Shown here: positions 36,214-47,800 of the stretch, piece after piece
Layout: the number at the start of each line of letters is the position of its first letter
Position numbering within the stretch: position 1 is the stretch's first letter
Translations under genes and position numbers: made by a program
NCBI GenBank assembly: GCA_903813345.2
Contig: CAIIXF020000005.1
Span: forward strand, 994,001-1,058,000
DNA from: Owenia fusiformis
Taxonomy: Eukaryota; Annelida; Polychaeta; Sabellida; Oweniidae
Length of the DNA stretch: 64,000 nt
Direction: 5' to 3'
Notes under the pieces: model-generated
Seen by the model: the letters and a program-made list of their open reading frames with translations, nothing else
The model's database searches: none
Told to the model about the DNA's origin: nothing

Positions 36214-36866
36214 GATATATATCCAATTACCATGTTCCATTTTTATTGGCCCACCCTGTATCTACATTTAGTTGAAAGACATGAAATGTTAATACTTTTC
36301 ATTCTTATCATGTTTTTTTGCATTTGTAATTGATAAAGAAAATGAGCTTCTATGTATTTTCTATCAAATGTGTACTAATGCTGTGATGAAACTTATTTTT
36401 TCAGTAATGATTGCATCTTTGAACGTTGGATGAGACTGCTACAGGGGAATGCCCATATTTTAGAGCTGCATCTTGCAGTCCTGGTCTACTATAATTAGGT
36501 ACATTTCTAACTAGTCTAGTTCTCCATGTATAACTTCAAACAGAAATGTCATTTCTTGGAATCTTGAGTCTTATAATGCCTAAAAACAGTAATATTATAT
36601 AAAAAAACTTGTAAAGTGGTGATCACAAGGAATTTTGTTTTTAAACAGAAAGTAACAAGGAACATCCTTTAAAAGAACACAAAAATCATGAATTGTTTGA
36701 TATTGAATAAGTTGAACAAAAAATTGTAAATGTTTTTCTTTATTTTTCTTCAACCCTGCATAAATTTAATACTGTTATTTGTTTTCAGGTCACAGCACAT
36801 TCTGCTCTCATTCCTATCACCTTCATATCAGCATCTACCTGATACACTGCATTGGATGTTTGTGGA
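36214..36866. other. Spacer between satellite and piggyBac
   Basis: AT-rich, no gene, no defined repeat ends. It ends at the TTAA target (36867-36870) of the piggyBac element. Confidence 0.6.
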
Positions 36867-36881
36867 TTAACTCTTTCAGCT

Positions 36882-36938
36882 GGTTAGGTGACTATAGTCG
36901 ACTTATCGGTACACGTGGTTAGGCGACCGTAGGTCGAC
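36882..36938 (+). repeat. Subterminal direct repeats of the piggyBac element
   Basis: GGTTAGGTGACTATAGTCGAC (36882-36902) and GGTTAGGCGACCGTAGGTCGAC (36917-36938) are two similar ~21-bp direct repeats, each with an inner palindromic GTCGAC-like end. They are candidate transposase binding sites; that role is inferred from position only. Confidence 0.7.
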
Positions 36939-37145
36939 ATTTATGGAAATCATTTTCTTTCATTTAAATAGATGGCATACCAGTACAGTTCCCGGTTAAA
37001 AATGTGACTACCATTTCTACACTGAACTAAACTGTCAACATAACTTCCGTATCCGGTAAAATTATGAAAAATTCCAGTAAAATTCGAACAATTTTGCCAC
37101 TATTTACTTATTTTCACGATAGATTGTCTAGCTTGTTTTTTAAAA

Positions 37146-39117
37146 ATGGCTGCCAGAGGAATAAGAATAAATGAAGATAATGTAGAGGCTATCTTTGCTG
37201 ATTCTGGTTCTGAAAGTGGCTCAGATATCGATGATAATGATTTTGATCAAAATGAAAATTTACAAAATGACAGAGATCAAGCTATTCAAGGTAAGTAAAT
37301 GTAAAATGGGCTTACACCAAATCATCAGATAGTACATTTCCCTAATGAATAATGTGTTCTAGCCTAATATATACATATAAAAATGTCAGAAATGTAGGCC
37401 TAGTCACCAAAATTTTTATGAATATGCGCTTTGACTTTCAGTTGGTGGTGATCAAGTTGTACCTGACAGACCACGTCGTCATGCAATTCCACCAGACAAT
37501 GGCCAGTATGATTGGCATTTGTATGACTCCACTGATCCGTATGAAGTCAATTGGATACAGGAATTCAATATTCCACGCCGTGGTGGTGTTCTCGTCAATA
37601 CAGACAATTTCACACCTTATGACTATTTCAAGATATTTTATCCTGATGAACTATTGACAAAGATAACAGATGAGACCAATAATTATGCGTTCAGCCACTT
37701 TGATGTGCCTGGTGGACTTGATAACTTCAGCCCAAGATCTCGGCTGAGACAATGGTACGAGGTGACAGTAGATGAGCTAAGAGCATATACAGCGATACAA
37801 TTGGCCATGGGCATTGTATCTAAGCCAAGCCTTAGGGATTATTGGTCAACTACCTCTTGGATTTGTTGTACACCACACTTCACAAAAGTGATGAGCTTTG
37901 AGCGATATGAACTTATCACTAAATTCCTTCACTTCAATGATATCAATACATATATTCACCGTGGAAATCCAGGATATGACCCACTTCATAAGATAAGACC
38001 CCTACTAGATATAGTTAATCCAATATACAGGAACTCATATCAACCAGGCAAAAATTTGGCAATTGATGAGTCAATGATTGGCTTCAGAGGCCGAGTCTTC
38101 TTTAGACAGTACATCCCCAGTAAACCCACAAAATGGGGCATCAAAGAATTTTGTCTGAATGATAGCAGTACTGGTTATTTATTGGAACAGGCAATATACA
38201 CTGGAAAAACTACTGTTGACATTATTGATAACCCTGATAACTTAGTCACTGAAAATGTAGTGTTATCTTTGCTCAACAACAGAAGGTATCATGATAAGGG
38301 ACATGTTCTGTATATTGACAATTTTTATACATCGCCCAACTTAGCTCGACAGTTAAAACAACTTCAAATCGGATTATGTGGAACCGTCAGACCGAATAGA
38401 AAAAATATGCCAAACATTTTAAAGCCAGCAAATCTTCATCTCAATAAAGGGGATAATCCAGTGTTTGCCCATGACTATACCAATGATCTCGTTGCTGTTG
38501 CTTGGCACGACACCAAGCGAGTCACTGCCTTGTCAAGTGTGGATGATGACAATACTATTGAAAAACAAATAAGGGGTAGACAGAACCCAATAGAGAAACC
38601 TGTTTTAATTGAGAAATACAACACAAATATGAATGGTACTGACATGTACGACCAAATGTGTACAACATACAAGTATTCACATAAAAGTTTGAAATGGTAC
38701 ATGCCTATCTACTTCAGAATACAGCAAACTGCGTGTGTCAATGCCTATGTATTATATAAAGCAGATCACCAAGTAGATGGTAATGTGATGTTATCAAAGG
38801 ATTTTAGATATAAAATAATAGATGGATTACTAGCAGATTGTCAAATGAAAGCAGCTTCTACAAAAGGGAGAAAAGCAACACAACCTGAACCATTACGTCT
38901 TACTGGAAGACACTTCATCGCTAAGTATGATAACCCAAGGTATAAGCCTGACTGCACTGTGTGCAGTGACAGGACTGATCCTGCTTGGGGTAGGAAGCAA
39001 TGCACCTACTTCTGCAGGCAGTGTGATATGCCTATGCATCCAGCCCCATGTTTTGAAATCTATCATACACATAGAAACTTTCGTGCTGCTGCAGGACAAA
39101 TTATATACGGAATGTGA
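37146..39117 (+). CDS. piggyBac transposase (DDD, with C-terminal Cys-rich domain)
   Basis: Two exons: 37146-37290 and 37442-39117, totalling 1821 nt and 606 aa. The intron has GTAAGT and TTTCAG ends, and the frame is continuous across it. The first exon encodes the acidic N-terminus (SGSDIDDNDFDQ) typical of the family. The DDE_Tnp_1_7 domain follows. Its candidate catalytic Asp residues are D257 (AIDESM), D341 (YIDNFY), D449 and D452 (GTDMYDQM); the last pair keeps the 3-residue spacing of the founding piggyBac enzyme. The C-terminus has a cysteine-rich binding domain (CTVCSDR, CTYFCRQC, MHPAPC, then His). There is no stop or frameshift, so it may be active or only recently silenced. Confidence 0.95.
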
Positions 39118-39566
39118 TGATTTTATTCTGATACAAACAGTTATAATCTGATAATATCATATAGTTGGATATACTAAACTGTACTGAATGTACTTTGTAT
39201 GTACTGCTACTTGTCTCTGATATTTGTATGACTTTTAGTATCCATTTTTATGAAGTACAGTGTATTGAAAATGTTGATATTAAGTGTATTGAAAATGTAG
39301 ATATAGAATAAGTTGGCTAACTTATTAGTTGGCTAACTTTTACACCACCTTTGGTATTCTAAATGTCAAACTTAAGCTGCAAAAGTTTGAGAAATGGAAA
39401 ATGAATATATTTACTATAAACACTGAAAATTTGAAGTAATTCTGTCTAGTACTTTTAGAGATATTGGAAATTTAAACTTATAACTGCTAAAACGTCGATT
39501 TTCGGCAAAAAAATAACCGGTTTAAGCTACATGGAAAATACGGAATTAACCGGGCGAAAGAGTTAA

Positions 39567-41893
39567 AAACATGTAGCCAAGAATCTTATACTAAGGACTG
39601 AGACTAACATAAAACATTTAGAGTATATTAGTCTCAGACTAAGGACTTCAAAACAACATTATTTAAGAATGTGACAGATCTTGTCAAAAATATAGTATCT
39701 TATATATTGAGTATAAACTGATAAAGACAGCCTAAGCAAATGTGCTTTTTACATTCTATAGGGACTTTAATTAAGCCACCTCCAGAAGGTACAAGATTAG
39801 ACACCAACCTTGCACCTCACAGTGTGATCTAAGTGTAGTATCAGTTGTATTTGATGACAATTGTAGTCTTAAAATGAAATAAATGATTGATGATTTCCCT
39901 GATAAGTACATGTCTTGTGTGAGTGCTCTCCAGTGAGCCTTTTTTAGCATTACTTGGCCTCCTTTTTTAGATTAAAAGACCAAATTATCAAAAGATTGGC
40001 ATTAAATTAAAAAAATTGGGCCCAATTTTGTTTTTTGGCGCCCAAATATCAGACAGATTTAAGCGGTGGTTATCTCCAAAATTATTTATCCCAAAGCAGC
40101 CCCGTAGCCAGGATTTGCCAGGGGGTTCATTTTTTGAATAATTAAATCCAGGGGGCTTCACTTTTGAGAATTTTGGCCCAATAATGCCCAGAATAACTTA
40201 AAAAGTGCTCAGAATGTTGAAAAACTGCATGAATTTGATAAAAACTTGGCCAGGGGCACTGGCGGATATGGACCCCCCCCTTGGGTGGGCCCAGAAAAAA
40301 AACTGGGCCCAAAAAAAATTTTGGGCAAAAAAGGGCTCAAGGCCCCAAAAAGGCCTTATTTTTTAATTTCAGTCCAAATTTTGAATAAAATGGGCCTAAA
40401 ATTTGGGCCCACTTTTTTTACGCACAAGCGCGAAATTTTTTTCTTTTACCTGAAATTTGGGACCCCCCTTGTTGGTTCCCAGTTCCGCCCCTGAGGGGGG
40501 TTGATACTAAATGTGGACACTGCCCAGGCAAGGGAAATGGGTCGAACTCATCTCCCCCAGCCAAAAATTCTTTCAAATTCATGCACTTTTTCACCACTTT
40601 GAGCATTTTTCAAGTTAATAGGCCAAAGTTGTCAATAGGGAACCCCTACTGGAATATTTAGAAAGTGAACCCCCTCCCCCCTTAGCAAAGGCTAGCTATA
40701 TACGACCCCGCTGCTCGTTGATGAGATAGAGAGTAAACTCTTATATGGTCAGCTATGGGAATCACTTCGCCTGTTGTCAACCTGTACAATTCATCCATTC
40801 CCGGTAAAAAACGGCATGACGCACTAGACGAAAATGCGAATAATGGATAACTCTATTGTAAAAACGAACCTGACGGCAAACGAAAATTCCGCTCGATAAT
40901 GTACGTGATTATGTTTTTTAGCTTAAACATTATCGTAAGTTTAATGATTTATAACAATAACATGATTGTTGTGAACGTAGGCCTATATAAAAAGCTCTTG
41001 GGGATTCAACCAAAAATGGATGATTCTCATTACACATTGCCACGGAACAATGATGAAGTCAAAATAATTTTGTTATTATTTTCTCGAACTAGGGGGCAAA
41101 AACGATGATAATAAACACGAAAATAAGGTTTTTGAGTATTTTCCTTGACCAGTTTGCTGTGGATCAATCCCGAGTTGTCTTTATTTGAAGGGTCAATCTT
41201 CTTTTTGAAGAGCGCTTTGAAATACAAGTGGCGCCACCATGGCAACGTGGCGCGGGTGGCACAAGTCTCGCATAGAGTTTCCAATCCCTTTTATGTTAGT
41301 CTCAGGTGTAAGGTTACATTAGAGGTAGAGAAACACCATGGCATAATTCAATGTTCGGATATGTCAGTTATAGAACATTGAAAATGAGTTTCATCTCCAT
41401 TTTGTAAAAGATCCATTGAAGTTGAGGGCATCTCTAATTTTTGGATTTCCTCCCTTCACCTTGGACAGGTCTATTATCACCCACCTGTGAATCACATCAA
41501 TCAATTCGATTGTAAACTTCAATGCACATGTGTATTTCCAAAATGACAGCAACTTTAAAAGTAAACTTAGATATAAGATATGGTATTCGACTGTTTTAAG
41601 AATATTTTTACTTACCAATATTTGGATAGAAAGGTTTTCAATGGCTAAATACACAAAAGTCAAAAGTTTTCAGATAACAAAATCTCGATTGGCGATCACA
41701 TGACTGTCATGTGATCAAACAATATAGATTTAAGTTTCATTATTTACAGACCGTTTTGGAATGTATTTTGATATACATTCGCTTTTAAATGGTACATACT
41801 TACTGAATAATGGACAAAGTTGTAGCACAATGACTATACTTTTGAATTTGAAAGAAATCTCCCCAAATCTCGTGACCTATTTCCAAAACAAAA
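39567..41893. other. Intergenic DNA and TERF upstream region
   Basis: Contains the nested palindromic repeat at 40083-40720 and otherwise unassigned AT-rich sequence. A perfect 22-bp palindrome with GATCACATGA half-sites lies at about 41695-41716, some 180 bp upstream of the TERF start codon, and could be a regulatory site. No core promoter motif can be defended. Confidence 0.5.
40083..40720. repeat. Third locus of the GCCCGTAGCCAGG-type palindromic repeats
   Basis: CCCCGTAGCCAGGATTTGCC near 40100, a GGCCAGGGGCACTGGCGGAT block, CCAGTTCCGCCCCTGAGG near 40480, and an end near AAAGGCTAGCTATATACGACC. The same two block types nest in elements A and B, here outside any TU-like element. Confidence 0.7.
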
Positions 41894-44800
41894 ATGGCGG
41901 GTGAAATTGAAAACAAAATATTTAAATGGAACTTGGAGCACTTTATGTGGCGTTATTGGAACGAGTTCGTTCAAAATAAAACTATAGATCTTGAAACTAA
42001 CAGAGACTTTCTAGCAGGTACGTTATTTACCGATTATTACTCCATATCACTTGGATTGTCTGGGGGTCAATAGCAGGGCTGGCTGTCAACTTGGGACCAT
42101 CCAACATGAGTGACTTCCAAATGTTGGACACCTTCCTTCAAATTTTTGGACACCTTACTGAACACAAGTCAATTTTGGACTCCTAACATTTTTCCCGCTC
42201 GCTAACGCTGGCATTTCACAAGTCCTTCAACGCGGGGGAGGGGGGGTAGTGCAAATATTTTCAAAACTAATGCTTGATATATACACATACTATGGACCTA
42301 ATGCGTGACATATACGGCAATCGCGTGCAAAAGCCGAGCGAAATGCGTTCGCTTTTTTCGCCATTTGGTATTTTACAGTATCGGCATTTTTATAAAAACG
42401 AGTTTTAAAAATATCAAGAAAATACGTTATTTGCGTGATATTTGATCATACACGCTAAATTGATGCGTAATTTCAATTTTTCCAGAAAATGCGTGACAGT
42501 CACGCCTAATGCGTGAGGGTTGACAGGGCTGCAATGCCAATAGACCTAAAGTCGTAGACATAATAAACCTCAACCATCAAAAGTTGTCACAATGAGCTAA
42601 ATTCTAAGTTTCATGTCTCAATCTTTTCCCACGCGGTAGAAAAATAACTCCCGTTCACTTTAAGTAGCACAATAAATGAATCCAAAGCTTCATACCTGCA
42701 AATGATAGATAAATTCCTACCCAATCGAATGAATGTTTTCATGAATTGCCATGTTTGTGATCCAAGGAGGATTGACTTCCAGAATACAACATCAGTTAAT
42801 CTTATTTACTCGTGACAGGTTTCAAAATGGCGGAACTGCATTTTGAAAGCTGGCAGGTGTTATGTTGCATTCTGGGAGCCAATCCTCCTTGCGGTGTAAT
42901 CAGGTTCCAAAATCACCTCAACATTTGAAGAGTCTGCATTTACATGTGAATATCCACTTCAAATTTTTAAGTTCCTAGTTGTCATAATAGACACAAATTC
43001 CACTATATTTGGACTTACAAGGACAGAGAAAATAGGGGACTGAATACACTGAGGTAAGAATTTATTACATGTGCGACAGCATGTATTTTTCATAGCTATA
43101 GTAATTCTTTGTTCCCCACTGTATAGCAAGTCGCTACTACAGTCTCAGCTATACAAAAATTTTTTAAATGTTTGGAACCACTTTGAATTTAAAAAATAAG
43201 CAATCAAATGACTATATTGCAACAGTATTATGTACTTGTCCTAACTTTTGTATATTTCAGATAGTAATATATAATGTGCAGTTAAGCTGTGGCCTTTTGA
43301 AATTTAGGGAGTTTCAGCTATGTTAATTTTTCGAAATATGAGAGGCCACGGATAAGATAGCTAAACTACAAAACAAACTAAAATATACAAAAGTTGGGAC
43401 ATGTATAAATGTTTCTATTTTAAAATTTTACACATACTGTTTCAATATGGTCCTTTGATTGCTTATTTTTTAAATTCAAAGTAGTTCCAAACATTTAAAA
43501 TTTTACTGTAGTGGCTAGCCTTTATGGCTCAGGGGTAGAGCGTCTGACTCAAGAGCGGAAGGTCCTGGGTTCGATTCCTGTACGGGGTATTGAATTTAGC
43601 TCACTCTTTTTCGAGTCTAGTATCGTGCTCGGCGGCAGGGCACGCCTTAAGCGTCGGACAGCTGGTCATTATCTGGTTACTTTTGATACTGACCAGTTGA
43701 TTTTTTCACTAGGTATAGGAAAATAACATTGCAACTGGTCAGTAATGCCTTTTTGACCAGCAGCTCTGGAATCCTTAGGGCATACACTGCTCGGCGGTGC
43801 ACTACAGCTCCCCGACGGATGTGCCCAAGGGTCATTACAGAGCAGTGATCTCCCCAGCAGCAAGTTGGTGCAGCACCCACATGAGATTTTGAACATGGGC
43901 TTGCACCCACCTGAAAATCCATTAGCACCCACTTGAAAATGAGAAAAATCATGAGAAATTAGCATATTTTAACCAATTTTGGTCTGAATTGTGAAAATGA
44001 GAATTTTGCACCCACCTGAGAAAAATTAATCATGGGGAGATCACTGCAAAAGATCTAAAGCCTAGACTATGAAAAACACTGACTGGAGTCAACATTTCTT
44101 TCGAAACTTTTAATTATTCCATATATCGTGAAGTCATTACCAGCATCAGAGTTAAAAACATTTATCTTTGGTAAGTTAACATTAACAACTAAAGTTGATC
44201 TTCATTTGTAATCCCTCCATTAACACATCTGTAAAAAGCACTTGATATTACACAATGATCAATGTAAGAGGTCCTAAAGTAATCCATGTTAAAAGTGTAA
44301 TTAGCCCCTTTCCACAAATTATTATACATGTCGATATAGCACTTCCTCTGCATAAAATCCTAAAATTTAAATTCATTACGTGAGGCACTGGTCTGACCAC
44401 GATCTCTACTTAAACCATCCATGCATGCATTTATATCACCAAATATAATAATATTGCTGTCGGCCATTAAGGAGGATACTCATGTATCCAGTAGTGTTGT
44501 CGCGATGTGCCATAATCGTACATCGATGCATCCGCAATTTTCAGTAGTAAACATCGATGCACATCGAGAAAAAGTTAGAGAAAAGTGCACTGAAATACTG
44601 AACGCTAATGCACTAAAATATCGAACAGAACAAATTAATAAGAGTACGCTGGTACATCCCGGAACATAGTAACGGTGAAATAAAAGTAAAGTAATTTTTT
44701 GGCTCACACAGTGAGCCTATGGGATCGACCAGGCGTCCGTCCATTGGTCCATCCGTCCGTCCATCCGTTGGTCCGTCCGTCCGTCAACATTGGCCGCACA

Positions 44801-47800
44801 AATTAAAACTGCTATTCGGATTGAGTCATATCCACATTCATTTTATGCATATCCATAATGCCTATTTGAACTATCATCGCCATTTCCCAAGTTTGCCCGG
44901 TTTTCGAAAAATTGCCGATTTTGACGTCAAAAAGTCAAATTTTCTCTGTATATACTAGACACTTTGTTGAAGTAGAACTTTCAAATAACTTTTAGTAGTT
45001 GCTGTATATGCAACTTATGTCCTCTGAAAATTTCAAAGCTCTTGGAATTACAGTTTTTGGTGTTTACTCTATAAAATTTGACAAAAAGTAGGACTTCGTC
45101 ATTTTCAGGAAACTTTCTCATGTATAAAGTCAATGGCAGGTTTTGTGATTGACAAGATTCTCAAAGTTTGCCTTATACTTGATCATTTCTTGCAATGAAT
45201 TACATCATTACTAGATTTAAGCATTCCCTACATATTGCTCAATATATGTCAGCATCAAATTTTTACAGTTTTTGAGATATTTGACGTAAAAAACAGTAAA
45301 AATAAGTTTTTTTTCAACTTGCTTCAATTTGACCAATTTTTTTTTTGAAAATCATCTACAAGTTCCCAGGAGCTCAAATCTGACATTAGTTTTAGGATTT
45401 GACCTTTACTTGACCTTCAGTGACCTTCGAAAGGTCAAAAAAGTTGATTTTTCAAATTGATTTTTGGTTTCAAATTTTGGTCAGCTTAATCACAAAAGAC
45501 CTTACTGAGCTCTGAATAAGTAAAATTTTCAAGGTCAAAGGTCATCAAACTAGGTCACACAACTGTGCTATCAAAGTTTATTTCTCAAAGTTCGAGACAA
45601 CAAATCCAAATCAATATTTTTGTTTTAAAGTCAGGATATACATTCCTCTGAAGGTTCCAAACTGTGTGAGCACAGGACCGTGGGTCCTATTTTTAGATTA
45701 ATGGTTCATTTCGACAAGCTAAAACAGTTTTAAAGCGAAAGAATATCAGAAAACATTTGAAAATGAAATAAGACATGAAAAAAGGTAAGCAATTTGCGTC
45801 AAAATAAGATAAGAAAGGGCGATTTTTAGCAAATTAAAATTTTTTAAAAACATCGATGTTTTGTTTCAGACATAGATGCATCGCCAGAACCAGCTTTGGC
45901 GATGTATATCGCGATCCCGGGATCGCGATGTATCGATTAATCGTGACAACACTAGTATCCAGCTCATCAAGATATTATGAATCATATTGAATGTAGTCCA
46001 CTTCAATTGGGTTGTGTGTCAATATAATAAAAAATAAACAATTGGAAGACCACAGTGCAGTATCATATGAAAAATGCATTCATATTTTACACGCTAAACA
46101 TTTGCGAGTCTGTTTTCTTGTTGATCCAATCTGGTGCACATTTTTTCTCTATCATTTATACCTAAAATTACTGTAATGTTATTTTTCTTGAAGGTTTGCT
46201 GGCATTGGCAAGCCATACCATTGAAGGTCAAGGTGAGGAGGAAGCAAACCAGAATTGGTTAAAGGTGAAACTTATTTTGTTTCTGACTCGTCTCGTTGAT
46301 GCAGAAAGTTATCAAACTCGGTAAGGTTTTCAGAAGTTAAATTAGCAAGAGCAAGTATAATGTTCAAAAAGAGATGACAATGCACTGCAGTCCACCTATT
46401 TAATTTATATATCTTCAGAGAACATGTGAATTATGTTAGTGCCATCTTTATTGAACGAATAGGTGCGCCACCTATTGGCAGTATTCAGAATCATATTCCT
46501 GCAGTGCATTGATTACACCTACATCCAATGCTATTTATATGCCAGTGTTACCTTTATATCAGCCTAAATCCTAAATTCTGTTTATATTGCAGCTATAATG
46601 ACAGTGAAGATGAAGAGCAGGTTGGCACTACATTAGAGCAATCCGTAGATTTGCTTGATGGAGTTCTACAACTGACCCCTAAAGGCATATTCACCCAGAA
46701 AGATATTGAACATGCAAAACGCAACATGCTAAGACAGGTACATCACTTTTTAAAAAGTTTACAATTAGAAGTTTTTACCATGGTTGCTTGTAAATAGGAG
46801 TACACTATTCCACATAATTATGAAATATGTTTTGTTTGGTGTGATTACCTGCTGTTTACTTGTAATAGACATTTTTTCTACTTTTTTCAGTTGTTTGACT
46901 TCGCTTCTTATAAGTGAGCTTTATCTTCACCTTCAATTTACAGTCTTTTGAATGTACTACTGTCAATATTTGGCACATCCCAGTATAGACAATACAAATA
47001 TGGTATCTTTTTCCCAGTTATAAATGACTTTGTGGTAAATTGAGTTTTTGAAATACTTTCGAATTTATGGCACATTTGTTCAAGTTCCTCATGACGATTA
47101 GTAAGAATGTCAGGTCATTGGCCTGGTGTTCTTCAGGCTGTGTATAGAGTGCTGTTGCATTGTTCAGGCTGTGTATATAGTGCTATTGCATTCTTCAGGC
47201 TGTGTATATAGTGCTATTGTGTTCTCCATGATGTGTATATAGTGCTATTGTGTTCTTGGCTGTGTATATAGTGCTATTCTATTCTTCAGGCTGTGTATAT
47301 AGTGCTATTGTGTTCTCCAGGCTGTGTATATAGTGCTATTGTGTTCTTCAGGCTGTGTATATAGTGCTATTGTGTTCTCCATGATGTGTATGTAGTGCTA
47401 TTGTGTTCTAGGCTGTGTATATAGTGCTATTCTATTCTCCAGGCTGTGTTTATAGTGCTATTGTGTTCTCCAGGCTGTGTATATAGTGCTATTGTGTTCT
47501 CCATGATGTGTATGTAGTGCTATTGTGTTCTCCATGATGTGTATGTAGTGCTATTGTGTTCTCCATGATGTGTATGTAGTGCTATTGTGTTCTCCAGGCT
47601 GTGTATATCGTGCTATTCTGTTCTCCATGATGTGATTGTAGTGCTATTGTGTTCTTCAGGCTGTGTATAGAGTGCTGTTGCATTCTCCATGCTGTGTATG
47701 TAGTGCTATTGTGTTCTCCAGGCTGTGTATATCGTGCTATTCTGTTCTCCATGATGTGTATGTAGTGCTATTGTGTTCTCCAGGCTGTGTATATAGTGCT

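Larger units (their letters stand above)
36871..39562 (+). mobile_element. piggyBac element, apparently complete
   Basis: The element is 2692 bp. The TTAA target is duplicated at 36867-36870 and 39563-39566. The left end CTCTTTCAGCTGGTTA and the right end (inverse) CTCTTTCGCCCGGTTA agree at 13 of 16 positions. Inside is one transposase gene with a short intron and no disabling lesion that I can see. Subterminal repeats lie just inside the left end. TTAA targeting and this terminal layout are hallmarks of the superfamily. Confidence 0.94.

Noticed and set aside
42074-42534. Possible element with GCAGGGCTG / CAGGGCTGC inverted ends in TERF intron 1
   Set aside because: The end match is short and gapped and no target duplication could be aligned; not strong enough to list as a feature.
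43518-43590. Functional tRNA-Leu gene
   Set aside because: Acceptor and T stems have too many mismatches, and no terminator-like T run follows at the usual distance.
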